From NCBI RefSeq assembly GCF_001269885.1, contig NZ_LHVH01000024.1, forward strand, positions 558,001 through 622,000: a DNA stretch of 64,000 nucleotides, written 5' to 3'. The translations under genes and the position numbers were made by a program. The notes below the pieces were generated by a model. The model saw nothing but the letters and a program-made list of their open reading frames with translations, was not told the DNA's origin and ran no database searches. Shown piece by piece: positions 56,193-63,735 of the stretch (positions are counted from its first letter, which is position 1; the number at the start of each line of letters is the position of its first letter). This DNA comes from Pseudomonas kilonensis. Lineage in GTDB: Bacteria > Pseudomonadota > Gammaproteobacteria > Pseudomonadales > Pseudomonadaceae.

Positions 56193-56465
56193 TTATTCCG
56201 CCACCTGTGCCCGCAATCGTCGCCCGATCACATCCATGACATCACAGCCATCGCGTAACGATGTGGTCAGCAATTTACAAAAATCAGTCAGCACTACCGT
56301 GTCTGAGCTGATGTCCGAGCGAAACGCGATATTTTCCAAGACTTGGGTCACCGTGCGGATGCGGTAATCGGCGGTTTCGAACAGGACGTCTAGAGGGGCC
56401 TCAGTGTCGATGAGCAGGGTTGCGGGGATGCAGTCGATGCCGGTGATGGGCATGTATCGGGTCAT
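56193..56465 (-). CDS. Small protein of unknown function, family represented by fragments elsewhere in the window
   Basis: 90 aa from ATG 56465 with AAGG upstream. Begins MTRYMPITGIDCIPATLLID; the rest is helical (YRIRTVTQVLENIAF; LTDFCKLLTTSLRDGCDVMDVIGRRL). Fragments of the same family lie at 49695-49770 and 51841-51935. It resembles the small regulatory-size proteins common in Pseudomonas accessory regions; no named family assigned. Confidence 0.55.
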   Translation of the reverse strand: MTRYMPITGIDCIPATLLIDTEAPLDVLFETADYRIRTVTQVLENIAFRSDISSDTVVLTDFCKLLTTSLRDGCDVMDVIGRRLRAQVAE

Positions 56466-56480
56466 GAGTAGTACCTTCAT

Positions 56481-57176
56481 TCAATTGATAAGGACTACCA
56501 CTCAAACGTCGCCAAACGAATGGGGTGGCAGCTGTGCTCGGGTTGGCGAACCGGGAATGAAAGCGAACCGGCAGACTCGAAAGTCTCCCGCACACAGCTG
56601 CCATAAAGCAGTCTGCAACTGCAAAAAAGCCCCGCAGTGTAGCAGGAGCTTCTGCGCTTCATTCAATCGAGTCGCCAAACCCGAATCGCCATCTGGGCGA
56701 CAGAGAGACAATAAGTTGCCTTTCCAGATGCTGCAATGCGCTGGTTTCCGAGGTTTGTGTAGGAATTTGCGTCAATGCCTCTCGCGGAAACTGAGAGCAG
56801 CCACGATATTGAGTTCACTTACGATCGGCCAGCTTCGTAACCATGGTCTGCCCCGTTTTCTGACCATCCCTAGAGCGCACGAGCGATCATCTTACGCAAC
56901 TGGTACATGGGACGGTCTCGCCGAAAGCTGAAGCAACTGCTTAGCTCGTGTTCATTTTTGATCTTCGTAAAAACTGGCCTGCCCCTGAGAAAACTGCCTG
57001 CATGGGTGAGTGAGAAGGCAGTCCTATCGAACGATCTCTAGGGCATGCTCGAGGACGCATTGGATCACCTTCATGAAACGCACGAATCCTCGAACACCGT
57101 CAGATAGAAATAGTCGGGAAACCGACAGTCCAATACGTTGACCATGGGGGCTCAACCACCCGACAGAGAAAACTTT
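56481..57176. other. Gene-poor region
   Basis: Nearly 700 bp without a convincing gene. It contains a degenerate copy of the 63-bp hairpin repeat (about 56792-56854). Open frames present have poor starts and no recognisable domains. Confidence 0.5.
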
Positions 57177-57362
57177 ATGAGAAAGTTTGCAGAAGCAATC
57201 CTCGCTATTGCCCAAGTGGCAAACCGCAGGTCCAGAAATCGCTTCTTCCGTGAGTGCGACATATGGAGCAACCGTCTATTTCAGCTCGACTTGATCAATC
57301 TTAATCAAAGGCAAGAACTGCGACGACAAATTGCGGAGGCATATCTAGCCACTTTGATGTGA
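57177..57362 (+). CDS. Possible small basic protein
   Basis: 61 aa from ATG 57177, rich in Arg and predicted helix (RKFAEAILAIAQVANRRSRN; RQELRRQIAEAYLATLM). The ribosome binding site is only GAGAA. No family recognised. Confidence 0.3.
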   Translation: MRKFAEAILAIAQVANRRSRNRFFRECDIWSNRLFQLDLINLNQRQELRRQIAEAYLATLM

Positions 57363-57445
57363 TCCCTCAGCTCATTGCAGGGCATTTACAGGGCGCCGAA
57401 TTGACGTTCTGAGGTGGATTTTGCAAAAGCTTTGCAAATCGCAGA

Positions 57446-57477
57446 CAACAAAAAGGGCCTACCTTTCGGTGAGCCCT
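57446..57477 (-). terminator. Terminator downstream of the tRNA-Val remnant
   Basis: AAGGGC-CT-ACC (57452-57462), TTTC loop, GGT-GA-GCCCTT (57467-57477). On the minus strand it is followed by TTTTTGTTG. It lies 31 bp past the CCA end of the tRNA remnant. Confidence 0.7.
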
Positions 57478-57507
57478 TCTAGACCGCCTAGCAGAGCGGA
57501 TTTTATT

Positions 57508-57575
57508 TGGTAGGCGCGATTGGACGCGAACCAACGCGCCCACCATGTCAGGAGGACCACTAGAGTTACATCAGC
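57508..57575 (-). pseudogene. Degenerate tRNA-Val (anticodon GAC)
   Basis: On the minus strand the 3' half is tRNA-Val-like: TGACATGGTGG (anticodon GAC), T-arm GTTGG-TTCGCGT-CCAAT, acceptor CGCGCCT, discriminator A and encoded CCA (57510-57508). The anticodon loop has only six bases, the anticodon stem has a mismatch, the D-arm is defective and no 5' acceptor partner (AGGCGCG) is present. So it is a remnant, not a working tRNA. Confidence 0.7.
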
Positions 57576-57697
57576 GACTGGCTGGATTACCCAGCTCCGC
57601 AGGAGTTTCCTCCGTGGCTTAAAAGGGGTTCAGAGGGGATGAGAAGCTCGCATCCCCCCTCAAAACACTAGATTGGTGAAAAGTGAGACGGATTTTC

Positions 57698-58117
57698 TCA
57701 ACAGTCTCGCTCGCCAGCCAACTGCGAGTTCGGATGCACCAAAACAATATCGTAGTGGCTATTACCTTGGACGCTATAATCCCTAATATCGCCATTACCA
57801 TATGAAATGGTTACAGTTTTGCATCCTGCACATGAATTATATAGCCGTGCCGAACCAAATGGTGCACCAAGGATGTACCTACAGCAAGTTAGCCTACCGG
57901 CACCTCCGCCATCCGGCTGGGGCAGCTCGATATCCGAAGATAGCCCTGTAGATAGCCCGTCTTCAGATATAGTCTGATAGGTATTCCCAGAGCCAGAATC
58001 AACGCAAAGCCTACCTGACTCGACCCACCTCCCTCCTTTAAATATTTTTTCTTTTCCCTGCTCACATAAAAGGTCGCCATCAACTGGTTTATCTTCCTTA
58101 TTTATAATTTCTGACAT
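57698..58117 (-). CDS. Cysteine-containing protein of unknown function
   Basis: 139 aa from ATG 58117 (MSEIINKEDKPVDGDLLCEQ). Six or more cysteines (DLLCEQGKEKIFKGGRW, GRLCVDSG, RLTCCRYILG, YNSCAGCKTV and a C-terminal DC). The CEQGKEKIFKGGRW segment resembles short C-x-x-G-x-W motifs of secreted tip or adhesin-type proteins, but there is no signal peptide and I do not assign a family. AT-rich compared with the core genes. Confidence 0.5.
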   Translation of the reverse strand: MSEIINKEDKPVDGDLLCEQGKEKIFKGGRWVESGRLCVDSGSGNTYQTISEDGLSTGLSSDIELPQPDGGGAGRLTCCRYILGAPFGSARLYNSCAGCKTVTISYGNGDIRDYSVQGNSHYDIVLVHPNSQLAGERDC

Positions 58118-58600
58118 TAGAATTCGCCCGTCATGATGTATGGTCGATTGACCGAACCTCAGCGTAGCCCAGATTCGTGCTTTTGATAGATAGCACAGGC
58201 CAGCGCCCTTACTGGGTATGAGGGAGTGGCAGTAGGCCAGAGCCCGTGGGGCAGGACAGTCTGATTGCCGAGCTATACCAGTGCCTGAAGGTATTTGAAG
58301 GTGATGGTCTTTCTGATTCAGAACCGGGCGGAATCTATCTGAGCAGAATTGGACGGAAACCGGGGACAGAGCACGATTTGAGTTCACTTGTAATCGGACC
58401 GTACCACAATCGTGGTCTGTCCCCGTTTTCCTTGGCGCCGGAGCGCTCAGCGCTACCTTGGCTCCCTCCTGGCCGTCTCTGTCGCTCTTAAACTGTTTGG
58501 GCATCCAGCTTGGATAAAAATCCAGTATCGAGCGAACCTAACAAGTAGTAGCGTTAAGCCTCTATTGGCCCATTCGGGAAAATGGCTACGGAGCTGAGAA
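58118..58600. other. Intergenic region with hairpin repeat
   Basis: 483 bp without a convincing gene. The main content is the 63-bp hairpin element at 58362-58424. The promoter of the following gene should lie in the AT-richer 58500-58590 part; GGAG is present about 8 bp before its ATG. Confidence 0.5.
58362..58424. repeat. 63-bp hairpin repeat, copy 1
   Basis: Left arm GGGGACAGAGCACGATT and right arm AATCGTGGTCTGTCCCC pair with one mismatch. A second near-identical copy lies at 60800-60862 and degenerate ones near 56792 and 52951. Confidence 0.85.
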
Positions 58601-59686
58601 ATGGAATTTATAGAACGCTTGAGCGCAATGTCGGCGAAGGTAAATCAGCTAGCCTCAACAATCCAAACTGAGGAAGCAACTAAGACCGCTTTTGTAATGC
58701 CATTCATTCACACAGTGCTTGGCTATGACGTTTTCGATCCATCTGAAGTCGTGCCCGAATATATATGTGACATTGGTACAAAAAAAGGTGAGAAAATTGA
58801 TTACGCGATCCTAAAAAATGGCCAAATTCAGATTCTTATTGAGACTAAAAAAGTTGGCGAATCGTTGAACATAAATCACGCGAGCCAGTTGTTCAGATAC
58901 TTCCATGTCACTACCGCCAGAATATCAATCTTAACGAACGGCAGATTCTACAGATTCTTCACCGATTTAGACGCGCCCAACAAAATGGATGAAAAACCAT
59001 TTTTGGAGATAGACCTTTTAGATATCGACGAACACGTGATACCAGAGCTGCAAAAGCTCACCAAATCAGCATTTGACGTTGAATCAATCATTAACGCAGC
59101 AGGTGAATTAAAGTACGTAGGGCAGATAAAAAGGGAAATGGCCTCCCAGCTCAGCCAGCCCGACGACGATTTTGTGCGTTTCTTTGCTTCTCGAATCTAT
59201 GAAGGTGTGATCACTCAAAAAGTAAGAGAGCAGTTCGCGCTTCTTACCAAAAAAGCCGCATCTCAGTTCCTAAACGATCAAATCAACGATCGTTTGAAGT
59301 CCGCAATCAGAGGCGTTCCGCTACCGACTCCAGCTGAGCGGGTTGTATCCGAGAGTCAGCCCGAAACAAATGATACGCCTGAGGATAGAGTCCTTACTAC
59401 GATGGAGGAGCTGGAGGGTTTCCATATCATAAAGGCGATAGTGCGCACAGTAATCGACTCGAAACGAATCGCGCACAGAGACACTCAGAGCTACTTTGGG
59501 ATTTTATTGGACGATAATAATCGAAAGCCTATTGCAAGGCTCCACTTTAATAGAACCCAAAAATATCTAGGCATTTTTGATAAAGAAAAAAACGAAACTC
59601 GATACCCTATCAATTCGCTCGATGAGATTTATGAATTCTCAGACTCTCTCAAAGAGACAATCACCTTCTATCAAGGACAGGCTTGA
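58601..59686 (+). CDS. HsdR N-terminal-type nuclease-domain protein (COG4748-like)
   Basis: 361 aa. The N-terminal 150 residues resemble the type I restriction HsdR_N PD-(D/E)xK domain: TEEATKTAFVMPFIHTVLGYDVFDPSEVVPEY, KIDYAIL (aspartate) and IQILIETKKVG (E-x-K). HASQLFRYFHVTTARISILTNG and RFYRFFTDLD follow. The second half (about 190-361) has no helicase motifs and ends in a separate domain (SYFGILLDDNNRKPIARLHFN...YLGIF). Such stand-alone proteins occur in mobile and defence regions. AT-rich relative to the core genes. Confidence 0.78.
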   Translation: MEFIERLSAMSAKVNQLASTIQTEEATKTAFVMPFIHTVLGYDVFDPSEVVPEYICDIGTKKGEKIDYAILKNGQIQILIETKKVGESLNINHASQLFRYFHVTTARISILTNGRFYRFFTDLDAPNKMDEKPFLEIDLLDIDEHVIPELQKLTKSAFDVESIINAAGELKYVGQIKREMASQLSQPDDDFVRFFASRIYEGVITQKVREQFALLTKKAASQFLNDQINDRLKSAIRGVPLPTPAERVVSESQPETNDTPEDRVLTTMEELEGFHIIKAIVRTVIDSKRIAHRDTQSYFGILLDDNNRKPIARLHFNRTQKYLGIFDKEKNETRYPINSLDEIYEFSDSLKETITFYQGQA

Positions 59687-59697
59687 AATAATGGACT

Positions 59698-59728
59698 CCA
59701 GTCTTTTGCCTAAAAAACCAAAGACTGG
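59698..59728. terminator. Hairpin after the nuclease-domain gene
   Basis: CCAGTCTTT (59698-59706) pairs with AAAGACTGG (59720-59728). No T-run follows on the plus strand, so termination is uncertain. Confidence 0.35.
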
Positions 59729-59829
59729 AAAATATACGAGAAACTTGGGGGCAGGCCTAGACATTCTATTTGCTACCCCATCTTCACATTGTGATCCGTA
59801 CCCGTTTTATCCCGAATGGAGCAACAGAC

Positions 59830-60801
59830 TTGATTGAAGATTTCACTACAACTATCAAAGCACAGCTTTACGAGCGAGTAAGCAGCCCACTTTTGAGCTC
59901 TTTCATTATCTCCTGGTGCGGCTGGAACTACAAATTCCTACTTATACTTATATCAAACCTACAGACCCACGAAAAAATAATCTACATCGATTTAAATATA
60001 TTTCCAAACACTCAAAGCATAGTAATCCATGGCATTGCACTCCCACTAATAACGAGCCTCCTCTTGATATTTGTATACCCCATACCAGCAGAGTCCATTT
60101 ATAGACATGTGAAAACGACACAGCGCCGCCTAAAAGAAATCCAACAATCTATCGATGATGAAAGTCCTATTTCAAAAGAGCAAGCTCGTAAAATTCGAAG
60201 AGAGTCTCTTGAAAATCAACTAAAATACGAATCTGAGATTGATTCAAAAACCCTAGAAAACACAAGACTGAAAGAAATAATTTCAGAGCTACAACCAAAA
60301 AACAACAACCCCACCACAACAAAAACACTGACCGACAATCCAAGCAATGACTTCGACGACAACCCAACCAACATTGATTCAAAAATCTCCGTAGCCGAAA
60401 TAATAGCAGACGTAGCAAGCAATAACACAAACCCCGAACAACGCGTAAAAAAAGAAACCCGTATCAAAATAGAAACACCCAATAAACAATCTAACGACAC
60501 CCTTAACACCCTCCAAAATATTGATACAACCCCTCTTGACAATTTCATCAAAGAAAGCATTCTTGAGTACATTGCAGAATTCTTTCCACTCCTCAACTCA
60601 GCGTTTAACGTAACAGCAAAAAATGGCAAATTAAACATAGATATCTCGAACAATACAGATACGACGGCAACCTATATTACTGCCAGCTACACTTTCGAAA
60701 CAGCAATAGAGGTTCTTGAATCATGCAAATCGGCTCTTGCTGCGGATCGAGCACGAGATAAACAAGTCAAAAAAATCGGGGATAATCCACGGAAAAACTA
60801 G
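59830..60801 (+). CDS. Membrane protein with long coiled-coil/disordered region, unknown function
   Basis: 323 aa from TTG 59830, well spaced from GGAG at 59817-59820; no ATG with a site is available. N-terminal part LIEDFTTTIKAQLYERVSSPLLSSFIISWCGWNYKF, then two membrane segments (KFLLILISNL; IHGIALPLITSLLLIFVYPI). A charged helix follows (TTQRRLKEIQQSIDDE...RRESLENQLKYESEID), then an Asn/Thr/Asp-rich linker, and a C-terminal domain (about 245-310). Very AT-rich. It follows the nuclease-domain gene by 143 bp on the same strand. Confidence 0.65.
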   Translation: MIEDFTTTIKAQLYERVSSPLLSSFIISWCGWNYKFLLILISNLQTHEKIIYIDLNIFPNTQSIVIHGIALPLITSLLLIFVYPIPAESIYRHVKTTQRRLKEIQQSIDDESPISKEQARKIRRESLENQLKYESEIDSKTLENTRLKEIISELQPKNNNPTTTKTLTDNPSNDFDDNPTNIDSKISVAEIIADVASNNTNPEQRVKKETRIKIETPNKQSNDTLNTLQNIDTTPLDNFIKESILEYIAEFFPLLNSAFNVTAKNGKLNIDISNNTDTTATYITASYTFETAIEVLESCKSALAADRARDKQVKKIGDNPRKN

Positions 60802-60862
60802 GGACAGACCACAACCTGAGTTCATCTGTAATTAGCCCACCCCGTAATCGTGGTCTGTCCCC
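60800..60862. repeat. 63-bp hairpin repeat, copy 2
   Basis: Left arm GGGACAGACCACAACCTGAG and right arm AATCGTGGTCTGTCCCC, same length and order as copy 1 at 58362-58424. It overlaps the stop of the preceding membrane protein gene. Confidence 0.85.
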
Positions 60863-61038
60863 GCTTTCCCACTAGGAGTCGAAAAGCTTAGCTTCCGGCT
60901 GATCATTTTGCGGTTTTCAAGGCGATCACCAAAAGCTCTCGCATCGATAAAATCGCCCTTTATAACAAGCTCCGTGTGTCGATCCATAACCCACGAGTTA
61001 AAGATAAGCGTCTCTGCTCGGCTAAGCGCTTCCGTGAT

Positions 61039-61100
61039 GAGGTGAGAGGTGAGAGGTGAGAGGTGAGAGGTGAGAGGTGAGAGGTGAGAGGTGAGAGGTG
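61039..61100. repeat. Heptanucleotide tandem repeat (GAGGTGA), 8.9 copies
   Basis: Eight perfect copies of GAGGTGA begin at 61039 and end at 61094, followed by six bases of a ninth. A 7-bp unit changes the reading frame with each gained or lost copy. It directly precedes the reverse-transcriptase remnant. Confidence 0.95.
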
Positions 61101-61111
61101 GAGGGTGTCTT

Positions 61112-61743
61112 GCTAGCAACCCTGAGTCGCGAGGCATTCTGCAAGGGTCTCCAATAAGCGCCCTCCTATCCAACATTTACATGCTGGAGTTCGACCTCGC
61201 CTTACTTTAAAAATTATCCTTGACAGAGGCAATTTTCTATCGCCACTGCGACGACGTACTCATCATATGTGATTTGGAAAAGGAAGATGAGATCTATGAG
61301 TTTGTGTATGATGAGATTAGAAGGCTGGGACTAAATCTACAGGAGAAAAAAAACCGAAATTCGGCAATTCAAAATTGACGCCGATGGTAAACCTCAAGCT
61401 GATAAGCCGGTTCACTACCTGGGCTTTTCGTTTGATGGACAACGGGGTACATATTCGCTCAACCTCTATAACTAGATATTATAAAAACTTCGCAAGCGTA
61501 TCTGGGCAAGTAAGAAAGCAATGGATCGTTGCAATAAACTCCGAGCCGAAAGGGGGGAGATTCCCCGAGAGCTATTCCTGCGTACTATCTATCGGGGTTA
61601 TAGCTACCTTGGGCGCAGGAACTTCATTTCCTACGGATTCAGGGCTGCGAACATTATGGATTCCCAGTCAATAAGGAAACAGTTGCGCTCCCATTGGAAA
61701 AAACTCAACAAGTTGTTGGCTGATGCTAGATCCAGTAGCCGAT
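61112..61743 (+). pseudogene. Inactivated reverse transcriptase (UG/DRT defence-type)
   Basis: RT motifs can be read in pieces: RGILQGSPISALLSNIYM and LEFDLAL (RT motif 4 region), then a TAA at about 61197, then AIFYRHCDDVLIICDLEKED (motif 5, catalytic CDD where YxDD is usual). NLQEKK follows with a frameshift in an A8 run at about 61344-61351, then HYLGFSFDGQ and, in other frames, RSTSITRYYK and RGYSYLGRRNFISYGFRAAN to the terminal SSSR. The N-terminal half is absent; the heptamer tract lies where it should continue. The C-terminal pattern fits defence-associated (UG/DRT) RTs better than group II intron RTs. Confidence 0.72.
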
Positions 61744-61812
61744 AAAGAGTTTGACTAGGACACGAAGGTGTATCTCATTAAATGAGCCCGAGCGGTCGGA
61801 CCGGACCGACGA

Positions 61813-61914
61813 ACGGGAACAGATTTATTTTTACAAATCAGTTGCTAATCGCCACCAGAATCCTACGCCTTCTTCCATAAGAGTTTTCAGAGCAGCATAA
61901 ACTAATCTGTTCCC
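61813..61914. repeat. Inverted repeat element (GGGAACAGATT type)
   Basis: GGGAACAGATTTATT (61813 on) pairs imperfectly with AACTAATCTGTTCCC (to 61914), enclosing about 70 bp. The design resembles the 63-bp GGGGACAGA elements but with different arms. Together with them it suggests two related hairpin families. Confidence 0.55.
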
Positions 61915-61994
61915 ACTTATCACACAGAGGTTAGGTAAGATCCATTCCCCCAAAGAACCGCAACAATGGACCTCTCAACGCTCATGAGCAATCA

Positions 61995-62957
61995 TCAATA
62001 ATTCTCGTCCTGAAATAGTAGCCCAAAAGTCGGGGAGCCGACGATAGTCGCCGAAACCAGATTATCGCCCTTAAAGGCCCCAAGCATATAAAGAGATACG
62101 GCCCTGCTATTACGGAAGGCATCCTGTATATCGTCAAAAACTCTGTCAGCCTCCTGGGTCTTATACAAATCAACCTTGATAAAACCATATGCATCATGCT
62201 GAAAAAGAATCTTCCACTTGGTATCGGTGGTTTGAAGTTTTTTGACGAGAAACAAGTCATCAATACGTCGCTTTTCCGTCGAAGAGCGTTTTCTTTTGGT
62301 AAGACTCTCAATTTCCGCACCGTCAAGCGTTATACCTCCGATACGCATGAAATTAGCGTCATGCGCGCCCTTGACGACTGTGAGCATCGCTTTATTTAAG
62401 TCAGAGTTCACCTGACTCAGCTTAACGTTCTGCTCAACTATATCTTTCGCGAAATCGTATTTTAGTTTTTCGGATGCAAGCTCCGCATTGCACTTCAATT
62501 TTGACAGCCCTAACTTTGTTAGCCCTATGATCAAGGCAACACCGAGCACAGCTATAACCAACTCAGTTCCCGACATAGTTAACATTGCCTGCTCCGCTAT
62601 TGTCCAAAGTTGATCGGGAATTAAACTAGATATATCAGAACTACCCTCCGACACCTCAAAAACAACCTCGAGATTTTGACGCTCACTTTCCGAGATAGAC
62701 TTAGCTGTTGGGTGATCTCCCAAGAGAGCAAAAGCGCGATTAAGCACTCCTTGATACTCAATGAGACCTTTCATCACTCCGGTAGGAAGGGTGCTGTTGT
62801 AGCGACCACCCTTAATATTTATATCAAGGCGAGGCCAGTTATTAAATTCGAAGGAGACGTCCCTCCCAGCAAATTCGCCATTACTTGCGAGCTTCAAGTA
62901 GTGAAATGCATCTTCTTCCGAGCCAATTACCAGTACCACTTGGTCTTTATCTTCCAT
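61995..62957 (-). CDS. Membrane protein of unknown function in the AT-rich region
   Basis: 320 aa. N-terminal soluble part (QVVLVIGSEEDAFHYLKLASNGE; DINIKGGRYNSTLPTGVMKGLIEYQGVLNRAFALL), one membrane segment at about 128-150 (GTELVIAVLGVALIIGLTKLGL), then a charged helix (SEKLKYDFAKDIVEQNVKLSQVNSDLNKAM) and a C-terminal domain ending FGLLFQDENY. No family recognised. Base composition is like the 58601-60801 genes, so it may belong to the same acquired block. Confidence 0.65.
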   Translation of the reverse strand: MEDKDQVVLVIGSEEDAFHYLKLASNGEFAGRDVSFEFNNWPRLDINIKGGRYNSTLPTGVMKGLIEYQGVLNRAFALLGDHPTAKSISESERQNLEVVFEVSEGSSDISSLIPDQLWTIAEQAMLTMSGTELVIAVLGVALIIGLTKLGLSKLKCNAELASEKLKYDFAKDIVEQNVKLSQVNSDLNKAMLTVVKGAHDANFMRIGGITLDGAEIESLTKRKRSSTEKRRIDDLFLVKKLQTTDTKWKILFQHDAYGFIKVDLYKTQEADRVFDDIQDAFRNSRAVSLYMLGAFKGDNLVSATIVGSPTFGLLFQDENY

Positions 62958-63507
62958 GTTCGCTCGAAATTTATCTAATAGTGATGGGCATTCTATCAGC
63001 CCAAAAAGCTTGAAATCGCCTGCATCGCGATCGCGCGCAAATCGATATAAGGTTAATTTACGATCAATTGGCCATCATGGTCAAGCACCTACAAAGACTT
63101 CTTCTCGGCCGAAAATAGGCCGCATGAGCTCCCCAGCAGCTCAAGCGGCTTACACTTCTTGCCGCACCCCATTGCGTCGAGTGTATTCTGGCGCACCAGA
63201 CGGATCCCGATGCAGTAGAGCTCAGTCGACACTACAATAATTTCGGCGAACCCTTGCCTGCCTGAATTCTTTCAGTTTCGGAATGATCCGGCGGCTGGTA
63301 GGTAACGGTCAGTCAGACGAGTAGAGATCAGACTATGCACGTGGGTTGCTATTTCAAGGAAAGGCGGGAAAGCAGAAAGGCAAAAGGTCCAGGCCATCCC
63401 GAGGGTTACCCCTGCTAAGGTAAATCGGAGTGCTCCCCTGCCCTCCGCGGGTTTCAAACTACATTGATCAGTCGTGTCACCGACCAGACTCTACCAAGGA
63501 GTGAGTT
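62958..63507. other. Gene-poor region
   Basis: 550 bp between the membrane protein and the small gene at 63508. On the minus strand about 63105-63240 a frame reads STELYCIGIRLVRQNTLDAM then GCGKKCKPLELLG, which looks coding-like but has no start. I could not assign it; it may be another remnant. Confidence 0.4.
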
Positions 63508-63735
63508 ATGCCAGATGTACGTAATTTTGAAATTAGCTACACCAAAGACGGTGAAAGAAAGACCTTCGTAGAACAAGCCGATCACTTCTATGAAGACGAT
63601 GAATGGCTATTAGTTGCGCAGAGATTCAACATTCCACTAAAGGATCAGCCTTTGGGCGACAGAACTCCGCAGACTTTTAAGACATTGTGCATTGGCTCGG
63701 GTTACACCGATGTGAGCTACATCGAGATTCCATAA
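63508..63735 (+). CDS. Small protein, possibly DUF6555-like
   Basis: 75 aa with AAGGAGTGA ideally placed before ATG 63508. Begins MPDVRNFEISYTKDGERKTF, continues VEQADHFYEDDEWLLVAQRF and ends TDVSYIEIP. The start (xYxISYTxxGxxKTFxxQADH) resembles small Pseudomonas proteins of DUF6555; that assignment is from memory and tentative. Confidence 0.7.
   Translation: MPDVRNFEISYTKDGERKTFVEQADHFYEDDEWLLVAQRFNIPLKDQPLGDRTPQTFKTLCIGSGYTDVSYIEIP

Noticed and set aside
57508..57575. Functional tRNA-Val gene
   Set aside because: Six-base anticodon loop, mismatched anticodon stem, defective D-arm and missing 5' acceptor strand exclude a normal cloverleaf.
60832..61176. 114-codon minus-strand frame through the heptamer tract
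   Set aside because: About 30 residues are the translated GAGGTGA tract and its end lies in the 63-bp hairpin repeat. The remaining part (ETLIFNSWVMDRHTELVIKG) may be a remnant, but I cannot support a gene.
63272..63457. 61-codon minus-strand frame
   Set aside because: No ribosome binding site and no convincing domain; composition suggests repeat-type intergenic sequence.
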